A stretch of 64,000 nucleotides of DNA from Actinomycetota bacterium (lineage in GTDB: Bacteria; Actinomycetota; Thermoleophilia; Solirubrobacterales; Solirubrobacteraceae), in contig WLOQ01000003.1 of the NCBI GenBank assembly GCA_009699245.1, forward strand, positions 1 to 64,000, written 5' to 3'. The first letter of the stretch is position 1; each line of letters begins with the position of its first letter. The translations under genes and the position numbers were made by a program. Positions 24,634 to 33,263 of the stretch are shown piece after piece. The notes under the pieces were generated by a model. The model had not been told where the DNA came from, made no database searches, and saw only the letters and a program-made list of their open reading frames with translations.

Positions 24634-25931
24634 CCGATCGCGACGAGCGCGAGCGCGAGGCGGCCCGGCTCGAGCGTGAGCGCCGCAGGCTCGCGGAGCA
24701 GGAGACTGCGGCCGCGGCAGCGGAGCCCGAGCCCGAGTCGACGTCGGAGCCGGAGCCGCCGCCGACCGCACAGTTCAGGCCCGCGGCCGACGTGCCGATC
24801 GGGACGGTGCGCCCAGGGGCCGCGCATCCAGGACGCACCGCGCAGGCTCCGCCCGCCGGAGGGGCTGTCGCACGCCGCCGCAGGCCGGCGCTCATCGCGG
24901 CGCTGCTCGCTCTGCTCGCCGTTCTGATCTTCCTTTGGTTCTCGATCTTCACGCCCTTCAAGGGCGAGGGCTCGGGCGCGGTGGTCGTGCGGATCCCGGA
25001 GGGCTCCGGCGCGCGCCAGGTCGGCGATCTCCTCGCCGCCAAGGGCGTCGTCTCGTCTGGGTTCTTCTTCTCGCTGCGCGCGACGATCTCCGGCGATCGC
25101 GACAAGCTGCGCGCCGGCCGTTTCACGCTGCGCAAGGGCATGAGCAACGGCGCGGCGCTCGCCGCGCTCACGGCGCCCCCGCAGACGGTGACCCTGCGGA
25201 CGCTGAAGATCACGCTGCCCGAGGGCCCGGGGCGCCGGGAGCTCGCACCCAAGGTCAAGGCGGCCGGGGTGAGCGGCGACTACGTCGCCGCCTCGCGACG
25301 GTCGGACGTCCTCAACCCCCGCCGCTACGGTGCCCCCAAGCGCACGCCGAGCCTCGAGGGCTTCCTGTTCCCGGCCACGTACGACCTGCCGCTTCCCGCG
25401 ACGGCGCAGCGTCTCGTCGAGGACCAGCTCAAGGCGTTCCGGCGCGCATTCGCGACGGTCGACCTCACCTACGCCCGCAAGAAGAACCTGACGGCGTACG
25501 ACGTGCTGATCATCGCCTCGATGATCGAGCGCGAGACCGCGGTGCCGGCCGAGCGCCGCCGGGTCGCGAGTGTCATCTACAACCGTCTGCGTGACGGCAT
25601 CGCACTCGGCATCGACGCGACGACGCGCTACGCCTACGACAACTGGGCGCGGCCGCTGCGCGTGTCGGAGATCGAGAGCGACAACCCGTACAACACGCGG
25701 CGCAGGCTCGGCCTGCCGCCGACCCCGATCGGCAACCCGGGGCTCGCCTCGATCACGGCGGCGGCCAATCCGGAGCGCACCGGCTTCCTCTATTACGTCG
25801 TGAAGCCGTGCGGCGAAGGCGCGCACGCCTTCTCGAAGACCGATGCCGAGTTCCAGCGCGACGTCGAGGCCTACAACCGCAAGCGCGCTGCGCTCGGGGG
25901 GAAGGACCCATCGACGTGCCCGAAGCGCTGA
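24630..25931 (+). CDS. mltG: Endolytic murein transglycosylase MltG
   Basis: A 433-residue membrane-bound lytic transglycosylase that cuts nascent glycan strands and sets their length. The first 85 residues are a charged, Pro/Glu-rich cytoplasmic tail, longer than in Escherichia coli, followed by one membrane helix (about 86-108). A LysM-like segment and the YceG catalytic domain follow; the catalytic Glu is in ASMIERETAV, with conserved RVASVIYNRL, YNTRRRLGLPP and PIGNPG. The start overlaps ruvX by 4 bases and the end overlaps aroE by 16 bases. Confidence 0.95.
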   Translation: MTDRDEREREAARLERERRRLAEQETAAAAAEPEPESTSEPEPPPTAQFRPAADVPIGTVRPGAAHPGRTAQAPPAGGAVARRRRPALIAALLALLAVLIFLWFSIFTPFKGEGSGAVVVRIPEGSGARQVGDLLAAKGVVSSGFFFSLRATISGDRDKLRAGRFTLRKGMSNGAALAALTAPPQTVTLRTLKITLPEGPGRRELAPKVKAAGVSGDYVAASRRSDVLNPRRYGAPKRTPSLEGFLFPATYDLPLPATAQRLVEDQLKAFRRAFATVDLTYARKKNLTAYDVLIIASMIERETAVPAERRRVASVIYNRLRDGIALGIDATTRYAYDNWARPLRVSEIESDNPYNTRRRLGLPPTPIGNPGLASITAAANPERTGFLYYVVKPCGEGAHAFSKTDAEFQRDVEAYNRKRAALGGKDPSTCPKR

Positions 25932-26728
25932 GCGGCCCGCGGCTCGGGGTCCTCGGGTGGCCGGTCGCGCACAGTCGCTCGCCGCAGATGCACAACGCTG
26001 CGCTCGCGCACCTCGGGCTCGAGCACTGGCGCTACCAGCGGCTTCCCGTCCCTCCTGAGCTCTTCGCGGAGACGGTCCGCGGTCTCCACGGCGCGGGCTT
26101 TCGCGGCGCGAACGTGACGATGCCGCACAAGGAGGCGGCGCTTGCCGTCGCGGAGACAGCGACCGACCGCGCACGCGCCATCGGCGCCGCGAACACGCTG
26201 ACGTTCAATGACGACGGCACGATCCATGCCGACAACACCGATGCTCCCGGCTTTCTCGCCGCGCTTCCGGCCGCTCCCGCAGCCGGGTCGAGCGCGCTGA
26301 TCCTCGGCGCAGGGGGCAGCGCGCGTGCTGTCGTCTGGGCGCTCATGACCGCCGGGGTCGAGGTCGCGGTCTGGAACCGCACGCATGAGCGCGCCCAGCA
26401 GCTCGCCGGCGAGCTCGGCGCGGTCGCGGTGCGCGCGGCACCGCCCGCCGATCTGCTGGTGAATTGCACGAGCGTCGGACTCGCCGAAGAGGCCGATTCG
26501 CTCAAGGATCTAGCGCTCGATGCCGAATATCTGTCCAGATACGCCACCGTGGCCGATCTGGTCTACCGCTCCACGCCGACCCCCGTCCTCGCAGCAGCAG
26601 CGCGCGCAGGGTGTGCGCTCGTCGATGGGGCAGAGATCCTGGTCCGTCAGGGAGCACTCAGCCTGGAGGCCTGGACCGGCCTTCCGGCCCCGATCGAGGT
26701 GATGCGCGACGCCGTTCGCAGCACCTAG
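25916..26728 (+). CDS. aroE: Shikimate dehydrogenase
   Basis: A 270-residue NADPH-dependent enzyme making shikimate from 3-dehydroshikimate. Substrate residues are visible in AHSRSPQMHN, the catalytic Lys in VTMPHKEAA and the Asp in ADNTDAPG. The Rossmann motif is GAGGSARAV, and the C-terminal Gln is in LVRQGALS. The GTG start at 25916 lies inside the end of mltG and is preceded by the purine run GGGGGAAGGA. The other shikimate genes lie about 17 kb downstream, beyond the pilus locus. Confidence 0.95.
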   Translation: MPEALSGPRLGVLGWPVAHSRSPQMHNAALAHLGLEHWRYQRLPVPPELFAETVRGLHGAGFRGANVTMPHKEAALAVAETATDRARAIGAANTLTFNDDGTIHADNTDAPGFLAALPAAPAAGSSALILGAGGSARAVVWALMTAGVEVAVWNRTHERAQQLAGELGAVAVRAAPPADLLVNCTSVGLAEEADSLKDLALDAEYLSRYATVADLVYRSTPTPVLAAAARAGCALVDGAEILVRQGALSLEAWTGLPAPIEVMRDAVRST

Positions 26729-26743
26729 ACCGGCAGCCACGAC

Positions 26744-28528
26744 ATGACCGACGAACCCGCACAGCTCCGCCCCATCGACGCGACGTCGCCCGCGGCGGTC
26801 GACGCCTCCGCAGCGCCGTGGGACGGCGTGACGCGCCCGCGCAGCCGCACGGGCACGCGCTTCCTCAAGGACGTCGTGGTCGATCTCGGGCTCGCCGACC
26901 GCGAACGGGTCGAGCGCGCGAGCGACGAGGCTCGTCAGCAGGGGACGACCCTCGAGGCAGCGCTCCTCGCCGGCGGGGTCGTAACGCAGGAGGCGCTCTC
27001 GCGCGCCGTCGCCGAGCGCCACGGACTCGACCACGTCGACCTGGGCGTGTTCCGGGTCGACATGTCGGCAGCGAACCTCATCACCTCCGCACAGGCCAAG
27101 CGCTACGAGGCCGTGCCGGTGGCCCAGGTAGGGGAGAACGCGGTCATTCTCGCCATGGCGGATCCGCAGAATGTGCTCGCGATCGACGAGATCGCGATGC
27201 TCACCGGGCACGAGATCCGCCCGGCGGTCGCCTCACGCGAGGACATCCAGGCCCTGGTCAGCCGGCTCACGCGCCTCGACGACGTCGTGCAGTCCGCGGC
27301 GTTCGAGGATGAGGAGATCGAGGAGGCCGAGGTCGTCGAGCTGCGCGAGAGCGGCGACGACGCGCCGGTCATCAAGCTCATCAACGGCATCATCGCTCAG
27401 GGCGTCGATCAGGGCGCCTCCGACATTCACCTCGAGCCTGACGGGCGCGAGCTGCGCGTGCGTCTGCGCATCGACGGCGTGCTTCAGGAGGCGACGACGA
27501 TCCCGCGCCGCATGGTCGCCGGCGCGGTGAGTCGCGTGAAGATCATGTCGGAGCTCGACATCTCCGAGCGCCGCATTCCGCAGGACGGCCGCGTCGGCCT
27601 GACGATCGATGGGAAGCACATCGACCTGCGCGTCGTGACGCTTCCGAGCGTGCACGGCGAGACGGTTGTCATCCGCATCCTCGATCAGTCCGGCGTGGTG
27701 GAGCTCGACCTCGAGAAGCTCGGCTTTCTTGAGCGCGACCGCGAGACGTTCGCGGCGGCGATCTCGCGGCCGTACGGCGCCGTGCTCGCCACCGGCCCGA
27801 CGGGTTCGGGCAAGTCGACGACGCTCTACACCGGCGTGACGATGCTCAACTCGAGCGAGAAGAACATCATCACCATCGAGGATCCGGTGGAGTACCAGAT
27901 CGACGGCATCACGCAGATCCAGATCAACCCCCGTGCCGGGCTGACCTTCGCCAACGGTCTGCGGGCGATGATGCGCGCGGACCCCGACATCATCATGGTC
28001 GGCGAGATCCGTGACCGCGAGACGGCACAGATCGCCATCGAGTCGGCGCTGACAGGCCACATGGTGCTGTCGACGCTGCACACGAACGACGCGCCGACCG
28101 CGATCACGCGGCTCATCGAGATGGGGATCGAGCCGTTCCTCGTCTCGAGCGCCGTGAGCTGCGTCGTGGCGCAGCGCCTTGCGCGCACGCTCTGCACCCA
28201 CTGCAAGACGCCGACGATCATCCCGGCCGCCGCGCTGCGCGAACACGGCTTCAGCGCGCACACCGACATGGAGGCATACGACCCCGTCGGCTGTACGCGC
28301 TGCGGTGGCTCCGGCTACCGCGGCCGCATCGGCCTCTACGAGGTGATGCCGGTCACCGAGGAGATCCGCGAGCTCGCGATCGAGCGCGCCTCCGGCGATC
28401 GCATCGCCGAGGTCGCTGTGCGCAACGGCATGCGCCGCCTGCGCGAGGATGGCCTCGAAAAGGTCCGGCTCGGCCGCACCTCGATCGCCGAGGTCGCCCG
28501 CGTCACGGGCGCGGGCGCGTCCGAGTAG
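26744..28528 (+). CDS. pilB: Type IV pilus extension ATPase PilB
   Basis: A 594-residue GspE/PilB-family motor that powers pilin polymerisation at the inner face of the membrane. The N-terminal region (about 40-190) is an MshEN-type domain. The core holds Walker A GPTGSGKST, the Asp box (TIEDPVEYQI), Walker B MVGEIRDRETAQ and the His box STLHTNDA. A zinc site of four cysteines (CTHC and CTRC) is present near the C-terminus, as in PilB/GspE but not PilT. It begins 15 bases after aroE and is followed by pilT and pilC. Confidence 0.96.
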   Translation: MTDEPAQLRPIDATSPAAVDASAAPWDGVTRPRSRTGTRFLKDVVVDLGLADRERVERASDEARQQGTTLEAALLAGGVVTQEALSRAVAERHGLDHVDLGVFRVDMSAANLITSAQAKRYEAVPVAQVGENAVILAMADPQNVLAIDEIAMLTGHEIRPAVASREDIQALVSRLTRLDDVVQSAAFEDEEIEEAEVVELRESGDDAPVIKLINGIIAQGVDQGASDIHLEPDGRELRVRLRIDGVLQEATTIPRRMVAGAVSRVKIMSELDISERRIPQDGRVGLTIDGKHIDLRVVTLPSVHGETVVIRILDQSGVVELDLEKLGFLERDRETFAAAISRPYGAVLATGPTGSGKSTTLYTGVTMLNSSEKNIITIEDPVEYQIDGITQIQINPRAGLTFANGLRAMMRADPDIIMVGEIRDRETAQIAIESALTGHMVLSTLHTNDAPTAITRLIEMGIEPFLVSSAVSCVVAQRLARTLCTHCKTPTIIPAAALREHGFSAHTDMEAYDPVGCTRCGGSGYRGRIGLYEVMPVTEEIRELAIERASGDRIAEVAVRNGMRRLREDGLEKVRLGRTSIAEVARVTGAGASE

Positions 28529-28567
28529 CGGTCAAGGGATCCGCGCGGAGCACCGATAGGGGACACG

Positions 28568-29647
28568 ATGGCGATCGACTTTGCGGACATCCTGCTCGAG
28601 GTCCTGCGGCGTGAGGGTTCGGACCTCCACATCACCGCCGGCGTGCCACCGCTCGTGCGCGCCCAGGGGCGACTCTCGCCGCTCGACGGCCAGCCCGTGC
28701 TCACATCAGCGGACACGCGCGAGCTCGTCTACTCGATCCTCAACAACGATCAGCGCCAGCGCCTGGAGACGGACTGGCAGATCGACTTCGCCTACACGAT
28801 CCCGGGCGCCGCGAGGTTCCGCGTCAACGCGTACTTCCAGCGCGGTGCGATCGGCGCAGCCTTCCGCGTGATCCCGGCGGAGATCAAGTCGATCCATCAG
28901 CTCGGGCTGCCCCCGATCGCGCACGAGTTCTGCACGCGTCCGCGCGGCATCGTGCTCGTGACCGGCCCGACCGGCTCCGGCAAGTCGACGTCGCTCGCCG
29001 CGATGATCGACGAGATCAACGCCACGCGTGAGGAGCACATCCTCACGATCGAGGACCCGATCGAGTTCCTCCATTCGCACAAGCGCTGCATGGTCAACCA
29101 GCGCGAGCTCGGCTCCGACGCATCGAGCTTCAGCGCCGCGCTGCGCGCCGCCCTGCGTCAGGACCCGGACGTCATCCTCGTCGGCGAGATGCGCGACCTG
29201 GAGACGTTCTCGACTGCGCTGACGGCGGCGGAGACCGGCCATCTCGTCTTTGCGACGCTGCACACGCAGAACGCCCCGCAGACGATCGACCGTGTGATCG
29301 ACGTCTTCCCGTCGCACCAGCAGGACCAGGTGCGCGTCCAGCTCTCCGTCGCCCTTCAGGGCGTGATCACCCAGCAGCTGCTGCCGACCCTCGACGGCAC
29401 GTCGCGCGTCGCGGCGATCGAGACGCTCGTTCCGACGCCCGCCGTGCGCAACCTCATCCGCGAGGGTAAGACGCACCAGATCATCTCTGCGATGCAGACC
29501 GGCGCGAGCGTCGGCATGCAGACGATGGATGCGGCGCTCGCCTCGCTCGTGCGGATGGGCAAGATCTCGCAGCAGCTGGCCGAGTCTCGGTCGTCCACCC
29601 CCGATGAGCTGCGCCGGCTGATGGTCGGCGGGCCGATGGGGAGCTAG
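28568..29647 (+). CDS. pilT: Type IV pilus retraction ATPase PilT
   Basis: A 359-residue hexameric motor for pilus retraction. It lacks the long N-terminal domain and zinc site of PilB. Walker A is GPTGSGKST, the Asp box TIEDPIEFLH, Walker B LVGEMRDLETF and the His box ATLHTQNA. The PilT-specific AIRNLI-like element is present as PAVRNLIREGKTHQI. GGGGA lies upstream of the ATG. A PilT next to PilB implies pili that both extend and retract. Confidence 0.96.
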   Translation: MAIDFADILLEVLRREGSDLHITAGVPPLVRAQGRLSPLDGQPVLTSADTRELVYSILNNDQRQRLETDWQIDFAYTIPGAARFRVNAYFQRGAIGAAFRVIPAEIKSIHQLGLPPIAHEFCTRPRGIVLVTGPTGSGKSTSLAAMIDEINATREEHILTIEDPIEFLHSHKRCMVNQRELGSDASSFSAALRAALRQDPDVILVGEMRDLETFSTALTAAETGHLVFATLHTQNAPQTIDRVIDVFPSHQQDQVRVQLSVALQGVITQQLLPTLDGTSRVAAIETLVPTPAVRNLIREGKTHQIISAMQTGASVGMQTMDAALASLVRMGKISQQLAESRSSTPDELRRLMVGGPMGS

Positions 29648-29654
29648 CGCCGCG

Positions 29655-30863
29655 ATGAGCACCTTCGTGTGGAAGGCGATAGACCTCACGGGGGCCAAGA
29701 CGACCGGCGAAGTCGATGCCGAGTCGCGGCAGGCCGTCTCAGACCAGCTCAAGGCGCGCGGCCTGATCGTCCTTGACGTCGCCGACAAGCGCGTCTCGCG
29801 CGAGATCACGATCGCGTTCTTCGAGCGGATCAAGCCGGTCGACATGACGATCATGACCCGGCAACTCGCCACGATGGTGAGCTCCGGGATGACGATTCTG
29901 CGCGCGCTCTACGTCCTTGAGACCCAGACCGAGAACAAGCAGCTAGCCCAGGTCATCTCCACCGTGCGCCGCGACGTTGAGGCCGGCAAGTCGCTGAGCG
30001 ATGCGTTCGAGGCGCACCCCAAGGTCTTCTCGCCGCTCTATGTCGCGATGGCGCGGGCGGGCGAGAGCGGCGGCGTGCTCGAGTCCTCGCTGCTGCGCGT
30101 CGCCGACCAGCTCGAGAAGGACGACTCGCTCCGGCGCCAGGTCAAGTCGGCGATGATGTATCCCGGCGTCGTCATCACGTTCGCGGTGATCATCCTCGTC
30201 GCCCTCGTGACCTTCCTCGTCCCGGTGTTCACCGGGGTCTTCGAGACCTTCGGCGGCGAGCTGCCGTTGATCACGAAGATCACGGTCAAGCTGTCGAACT
30301 TCATGACGGGCTACTGGTGGCTCGCGATCCTGATCGTGGTGTCGGTCACCTACGTCTTCCGCCGCTGGAAGGCGTCGGAGACCGGTCGTGGCCAGTGGGA
30401 CGCCTTCCGCCTGAAGCTCCCGGCGAAGATTTGCAAGATCGTGCAGAAGGTCGCGCTCGCGCGCTGGTCGCGCACGCTGTCGGCCCTCGTCACGGCTGGT
30501 GTGCCGCTGATCCAGGCGCTCGAGATCACGTCGAAGACGGCCGGCAACCGCGTCGTCGAGGACGCGATGGCCGAGGTCATCGAGAGCGTCCGCAGCGGCG
30601 GGACGATCGCCGCCCCGCTGCGCAACAGCGACGTCTTCCCGGGGATGGTTGTGCAGATGGTCGCCGTCGGCGAGGAGACCGGCGCGCTCGACCAGATGCT
30701 CAGCAAGATCGCCGACTTCTATGAGGACCAGGTGGACTCCGCCGTCAAGTCGCTCACGTCGATCCTCGAGCCGCTGATGCTCGTCGTCGTCGGCGGCCTC
30801 GTCGGGTTCATCGTCATCTCGATGTACCTCCCGCTCTTCAAGGTCTACGACCAGATCAAGTAG
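29655..30863 (+). CDS. pilC: Type IV pilus inner-membrane platform protein PilC
   Basis: A 402-residue GspF/PilC-family protein with two repeated cytoplasmic bundles and three membrane helices (about 168-192, 218-236 and 370-395). Family signatures are MTRQLATMVSSGMTI in the first repeat and ARWSRTLSALVTAGVPL in the second. It connects the PilB and PilT motors to the pilin and the PilM-N-O complex. It starts 8 bases after pilT. The next pilus gene, pilA, is 7.6 kb away. Confidence 0.96.
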   Translation: MSTFVWKAIDLTGAKTTGEVDAESRQAVSDQLKARGLIVLDVADKRVSREITIAFFERIKPVDMTIMTRQLATMVSSGMTILRALYVLETQTENKQLAQVISTVRRDVEAGKSLSDAFEAHPKVFSPLYVAMARAGESGGVLESSLLRVADQLEKDDSLRRQVKSAMMYPGVVITFAVIILVALVTFLVPVFTGVFETFGGELPLITKITVKLSNFMTGYWWLAILIVVSVTYVFRRWKASETGRGQWDAFRLKLPAKICKIVQKVALARWSRTLSALVTAGVPLIQALEITSKTAGNRVVEDAMAEVIESVRSGGTIAAPLRNSDVFPGMVVQMVAVGEETGALDQMLSKIADFYEDQVDSAVKSLTSILEPLMLVVVGGLVGFIVISMYLPLFKVYDQIK

Positions 30864-30962
30864 GGGGAGTGGGTCGGCGTTGCCGTCGTCATCTCCGCGG
30901 CCATGCTGAGCACCGTGAGCGCGGCGCGGACGTTCAGCACCGAGGGAGTGTCCGAGGCCTAG
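30864..30962 (+). pseudogene. Possible gene remnant after pilC
   Basis: The frame continuing past the pilC stop reads 32 residues to a second stop, including a hydrophobic run (VGVAVVISAAML) and an ordered tail (STVSAARTFS). The pilC product already ends at its usual C-terminus, and this stretch has no plausible start codon of its own except an ATG giving 19 residues. It looks like the C-terminal end of a lost membrane protein. This is a weak call based only on the protein-like composition. Confidence 0.25.
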
Positions 30963-31003
30963 CCCGAGCCGACCGCGACCGACGAGCAGCGGCCCGCTCG
31001 GGC
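30962..31003. repeat. Inverted repeat downstream of pilC
   Basis: GCCCGAGC (30962-30969) is repeated inverted as GCTCGGGC (30996-31003), with a 26-base loop and no T-run. It could act as a factor-assisted terminator of pilB-pilT-pilC, or be chance in GC-rich DNA. Confidence 0.3.
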
Positions 31004-31029
31004 GCGGCCGATGAAGTAGAACTCCATGG

Positions 31030-32253
31030 GTGACGACAGTTCCCCGGGTCCCGCCCCGGGGCCTGCTCATCCTCCTGATCGGCCTCACCTTCGGGGTGGG
31101 GCCGTTCTCGATCGACATGTATCTGCCGTCGCTCCCGAAGATGGCGAGCGACCTCGACGCAGCGCCGTCGCTGATGCAGCTGACGATCACCGCGTGCCTC
31201 GTGGGGATGGGGATCGGCCAGATCGTCGCGGGCCCCGTCAGTGACGCGCGCGGTCGTCACCGGCCGCTGATCGCCGGGACGATCGCGTTCATCGTCTTCT
31301 CCTTCCTCTGCGCCATTGCGCCGACCGTCGAGACGCTCATCGGTCTGCGCTTCCTCCAGGGTGTCGCGGGCGCCTTCGGCGTTGTCATCGGGCGCGCGAT
31401 CGTGCGCGACCTCTATGAGGGGCGCGAGGCGGCGGCGCTCTTCTCGATGCTCATGATCGTCAACGGGCTCGCGCCGATCCTCGCCCCGCTGATCGGCGCC
31501 GGCGTCCTCCAGGTGTCCTCGTGGCGGGGGGTCTTCATCGTCCTCGTCGGGCTGGGGGCGGTGCTGCTCGTGGCCCACATGACGCTGCTCGGGGAGACGC
31601 TCCCGCGCGAGGAGCGGCGCGCCGGTGGGCTGCGCGAGACGCTGCGCGCCTTCAAGCTGCTCCTCTCAGATCGCACGTTCGCGGGCTGCATCCTCGCTTC
31701 GGGCTTCGTGTCCGGCGCGATGTTCGCGTACATCGCGGGAGCGCCGTTCGTGCTCCAGGACCTCTACGGCGCGTCGCCCGTCGTCTTCAGCGTGATCTTC
31801 GCCACGAATGGCCTGGGCATCGTGCTCTTCGGCCGCATCAGCGCGCGGCTCTCGCGCACGCTTGACCCGGAGCGCATCCTCGCCTTCGGCGTCGGGACGA
31901 GCGTCACCGGGGGCTTCGGGGTGCTGCTCAGCGTGCTTGCGGGACTCGGGCTGTGGGGGCTCCTGCCGTCGCTGTTCCTCATGGTGTCGAGCGTCGGGCT
32001 CGTCTTCCCGAACGCCGCGGCGCTCGCACTGCGCGGGCACCGCAGCCTCGCCGGGGCGGCCTCCGGGCTCCTCGGCCTGACGACCTTCATGGTCGGTGGG
32101 CTCGTCGCGCCGCTCGTGGGCGTCGCCGGGCGCGGCACGGCGGTCCCGATGGCGGTCGTCAACGCCGCAGCCGGAACGGCGGCGCTGCTCACCTTCCTGT
32201 TGCTCGTGCGGGGGCGGCCCTCCGGCCCGGACGAGATCGAGCTCGTCGGCTAG
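31030..32253 (+). CDS. MFS drug-resistance transporter (Bcr/CflA family)
   Basis: A 407-residue major facilitator protein with 12 predicted helices. Family features are the N-terminal segment FSIDMYLPSLP with its acidic residue in helix 1, the motif A loop GPVSDARGRHRPL, and a motif C-like stretch GLAPILAPLIG in helix 5. The Bcr/CflA group exports bicyclomycin, chloramphenicol or sulphonamides, though many members have unknown substrates. The start is the GTG at 31030. Its stop shares a CTAG with the convergent deacetylase gene. It is not pilus-related. Confidence 0.9.
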   Translation: MTTVPRVPPRGLLILLIGLTFGVGPFSIDMYLPSLPKMASDLDAAPSLMQLTITACLVGMGIGQIVAGPVSDARGRHRPLIAGTIAFIVFSFLCAIAPTVETLIGLRFLQGVAGAFGVVIGRAIVRDLYEGREAAALFSMLMIVNGLAPILAPLIGAGVLQVSSWRGVFIVLVGLGAVLLVAHMTLLGETLPREERRAGGLRETLRAFKLLLSDRTFAGCILASGFVSGAMFAYIAGAPFVLQDLYGASPVVFSVIFATNGLGIVLFGRISARLSRTLDPERILAFGVGTSVTGGFGVLLSVLAGLGLWGLLPSLFLMVSSVGLVFPNAAALALRGHRSLAGAASGLLGLTTFMVGGLVAPLVGVAGRGTAVPMAVVNAAAGTAALLTFLLLVRGRPSGPDEIELVG

Positions 32254-33200
32254 GGGGCCGGCGTCGGCGTCGCCGACTGCTGGGAGCTGCTCGGCGGGTT
32301 CGTGACGAGCAGCTGCGGGACCGTGACGGCCTCGTAGCCGCGCTCCTTGAGGCCTTTGAGGATCAGCGGGAGCGCGTTGCTCGTCGTCGTGCGGTTCCCG
32401 CCGCCGTCGTGCATGAGGATGATCGAGCCGGGCTTGATGTCGCTCAGGACCTGCTGCGCCATCTCGGCCGGGTCGGTGGCGCTGTAGTCCGCCGTGTCGA
32501 TCGACCACAGGATGGTTAGCATCTTCGCCTTGCGAATCTGCGCGAGCAGGGACGGGTTGAATGCTCCGTACGGCGGCCGGAAGAGGCGCGGTGGGGGCGC
32601 GCCGGTGGCCGACAACGTAGCGTTCGTGCGTACGAGCTGCGCGCGGACCTGCGCCCGCGGCAGCTTCGTGAAGTCCGTGTGGTCCCAGCTGTGGTCGCCG
32701 ATCACGTGGCCTTCGGCGACGACGCGCCGGATGGTCGCGGCGGTGGTCGGCGTGACGAGGTAGCCGAGGTTGAAGAACGTCGCGTGCGCCCCGAAGCGGG
32801 CGAGCGTGTCGAGGATGCCGCGTGTGTACGGGCTCGGCCCGTCATCGAAGGTCAGCGCGACGCGCTTGGTCTCCGCACCCGCCGCACTGACGTACGGAGC
32901 GGTGCGGATCGCGGTGCTCACCGCGGCGTTCTCGCGCGAGCGCTCGCGCCTCGCCGCGTCGGCGGCGCGCTTCGCTGTCGCCGCCTGGCGCTGGAGCTGG
33001 GCTTCGGGAATGGCGGCGGTTGCAGCGGCCTTCAGGCCCGCGGGGTCCCATGAGCCGGAGCTGCCGGCGGTGAGTGCGCCGACCGCCAGCACGATGACCA
33101 GGAGCCCGAGGCCGATCGCCGTCGCGCGGCGGCGACGCCGGCGGTGGAGCTGCGCCTGAGAGACGGCGGTGTGGTCTCGCGGAGTGGGGGGAGAGGGCAT
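32250..33200 (-). CDS. Membrane-anchored polysaccharide deacetylase (NodB domain)
   Basis: A 316-residue carbohydrate esterase family 4 protein. A basic cytoplasmic start is followed by one membrane helix (about 28-46), a helical linker and the NodB domain (about 110-300). Motif 1 is TFDDGPSPYT, motif 2 GDHSWDHTDF with both metal His, motif 3 RPPYGAFN and motif 5 ILMHDGGG. It probably removes acetyl groups from peptidoglycan GlcNAc or another wall glycan outside the membrane. The start at 33200 puts a short tail before the helix; an ATG at 33251 is an alternative. It is divergent from the first patatin gene. Confidence 0.9.
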   Translation of the reverse strand: MPSPPTPRDHTAVSQAQLHRRRRRRATAIGLGLLVIVLAVGALTAGSSGSWDPAGLKAAATAAIPEAQLQRQAATAKRAADAARRERSRENAAVSTAIRTAPYVSAAGAETKRVALTFDDGPSPYTRGILDTLARFGAHATFFNLGYLVTPTTAATIRRVVAEGHVIGDHSWDHTDFTKLPRAQVRAQLVRTNATLSATGAPPPRLFRPPYGAFNPSLLAQIRKAKMLTILWSIDTADYSATDPAEMAQQVLSDIKPGSIILMHDGGGNRTTTSNALPLILKGLKERGYEAVTVPQLLVTNPPSSSQQSATPTPAP

Positions 33201-33249
33201 CGCAGGTGACACCGCGACGCTGCCCGGCAACGGGCGCCGCAGACCCGGC

Positions 33250-33255
33250 ATGATA
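33250..33255 (-). promoter_or_regulatory. Putative -10 box (TATCAT) of the deacetylase gene
   Basis: On the minus strand TATCAT lies about 50 bases before the deacetylase ATG at 33200. On the opposite strand the same bases include GATACT, 6 bases before the patatin ATG at 33264, so this may be a second shared divergent promoter. Confidence 0.35.
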
Positions 33256-33263
33256 CTTCGCCA

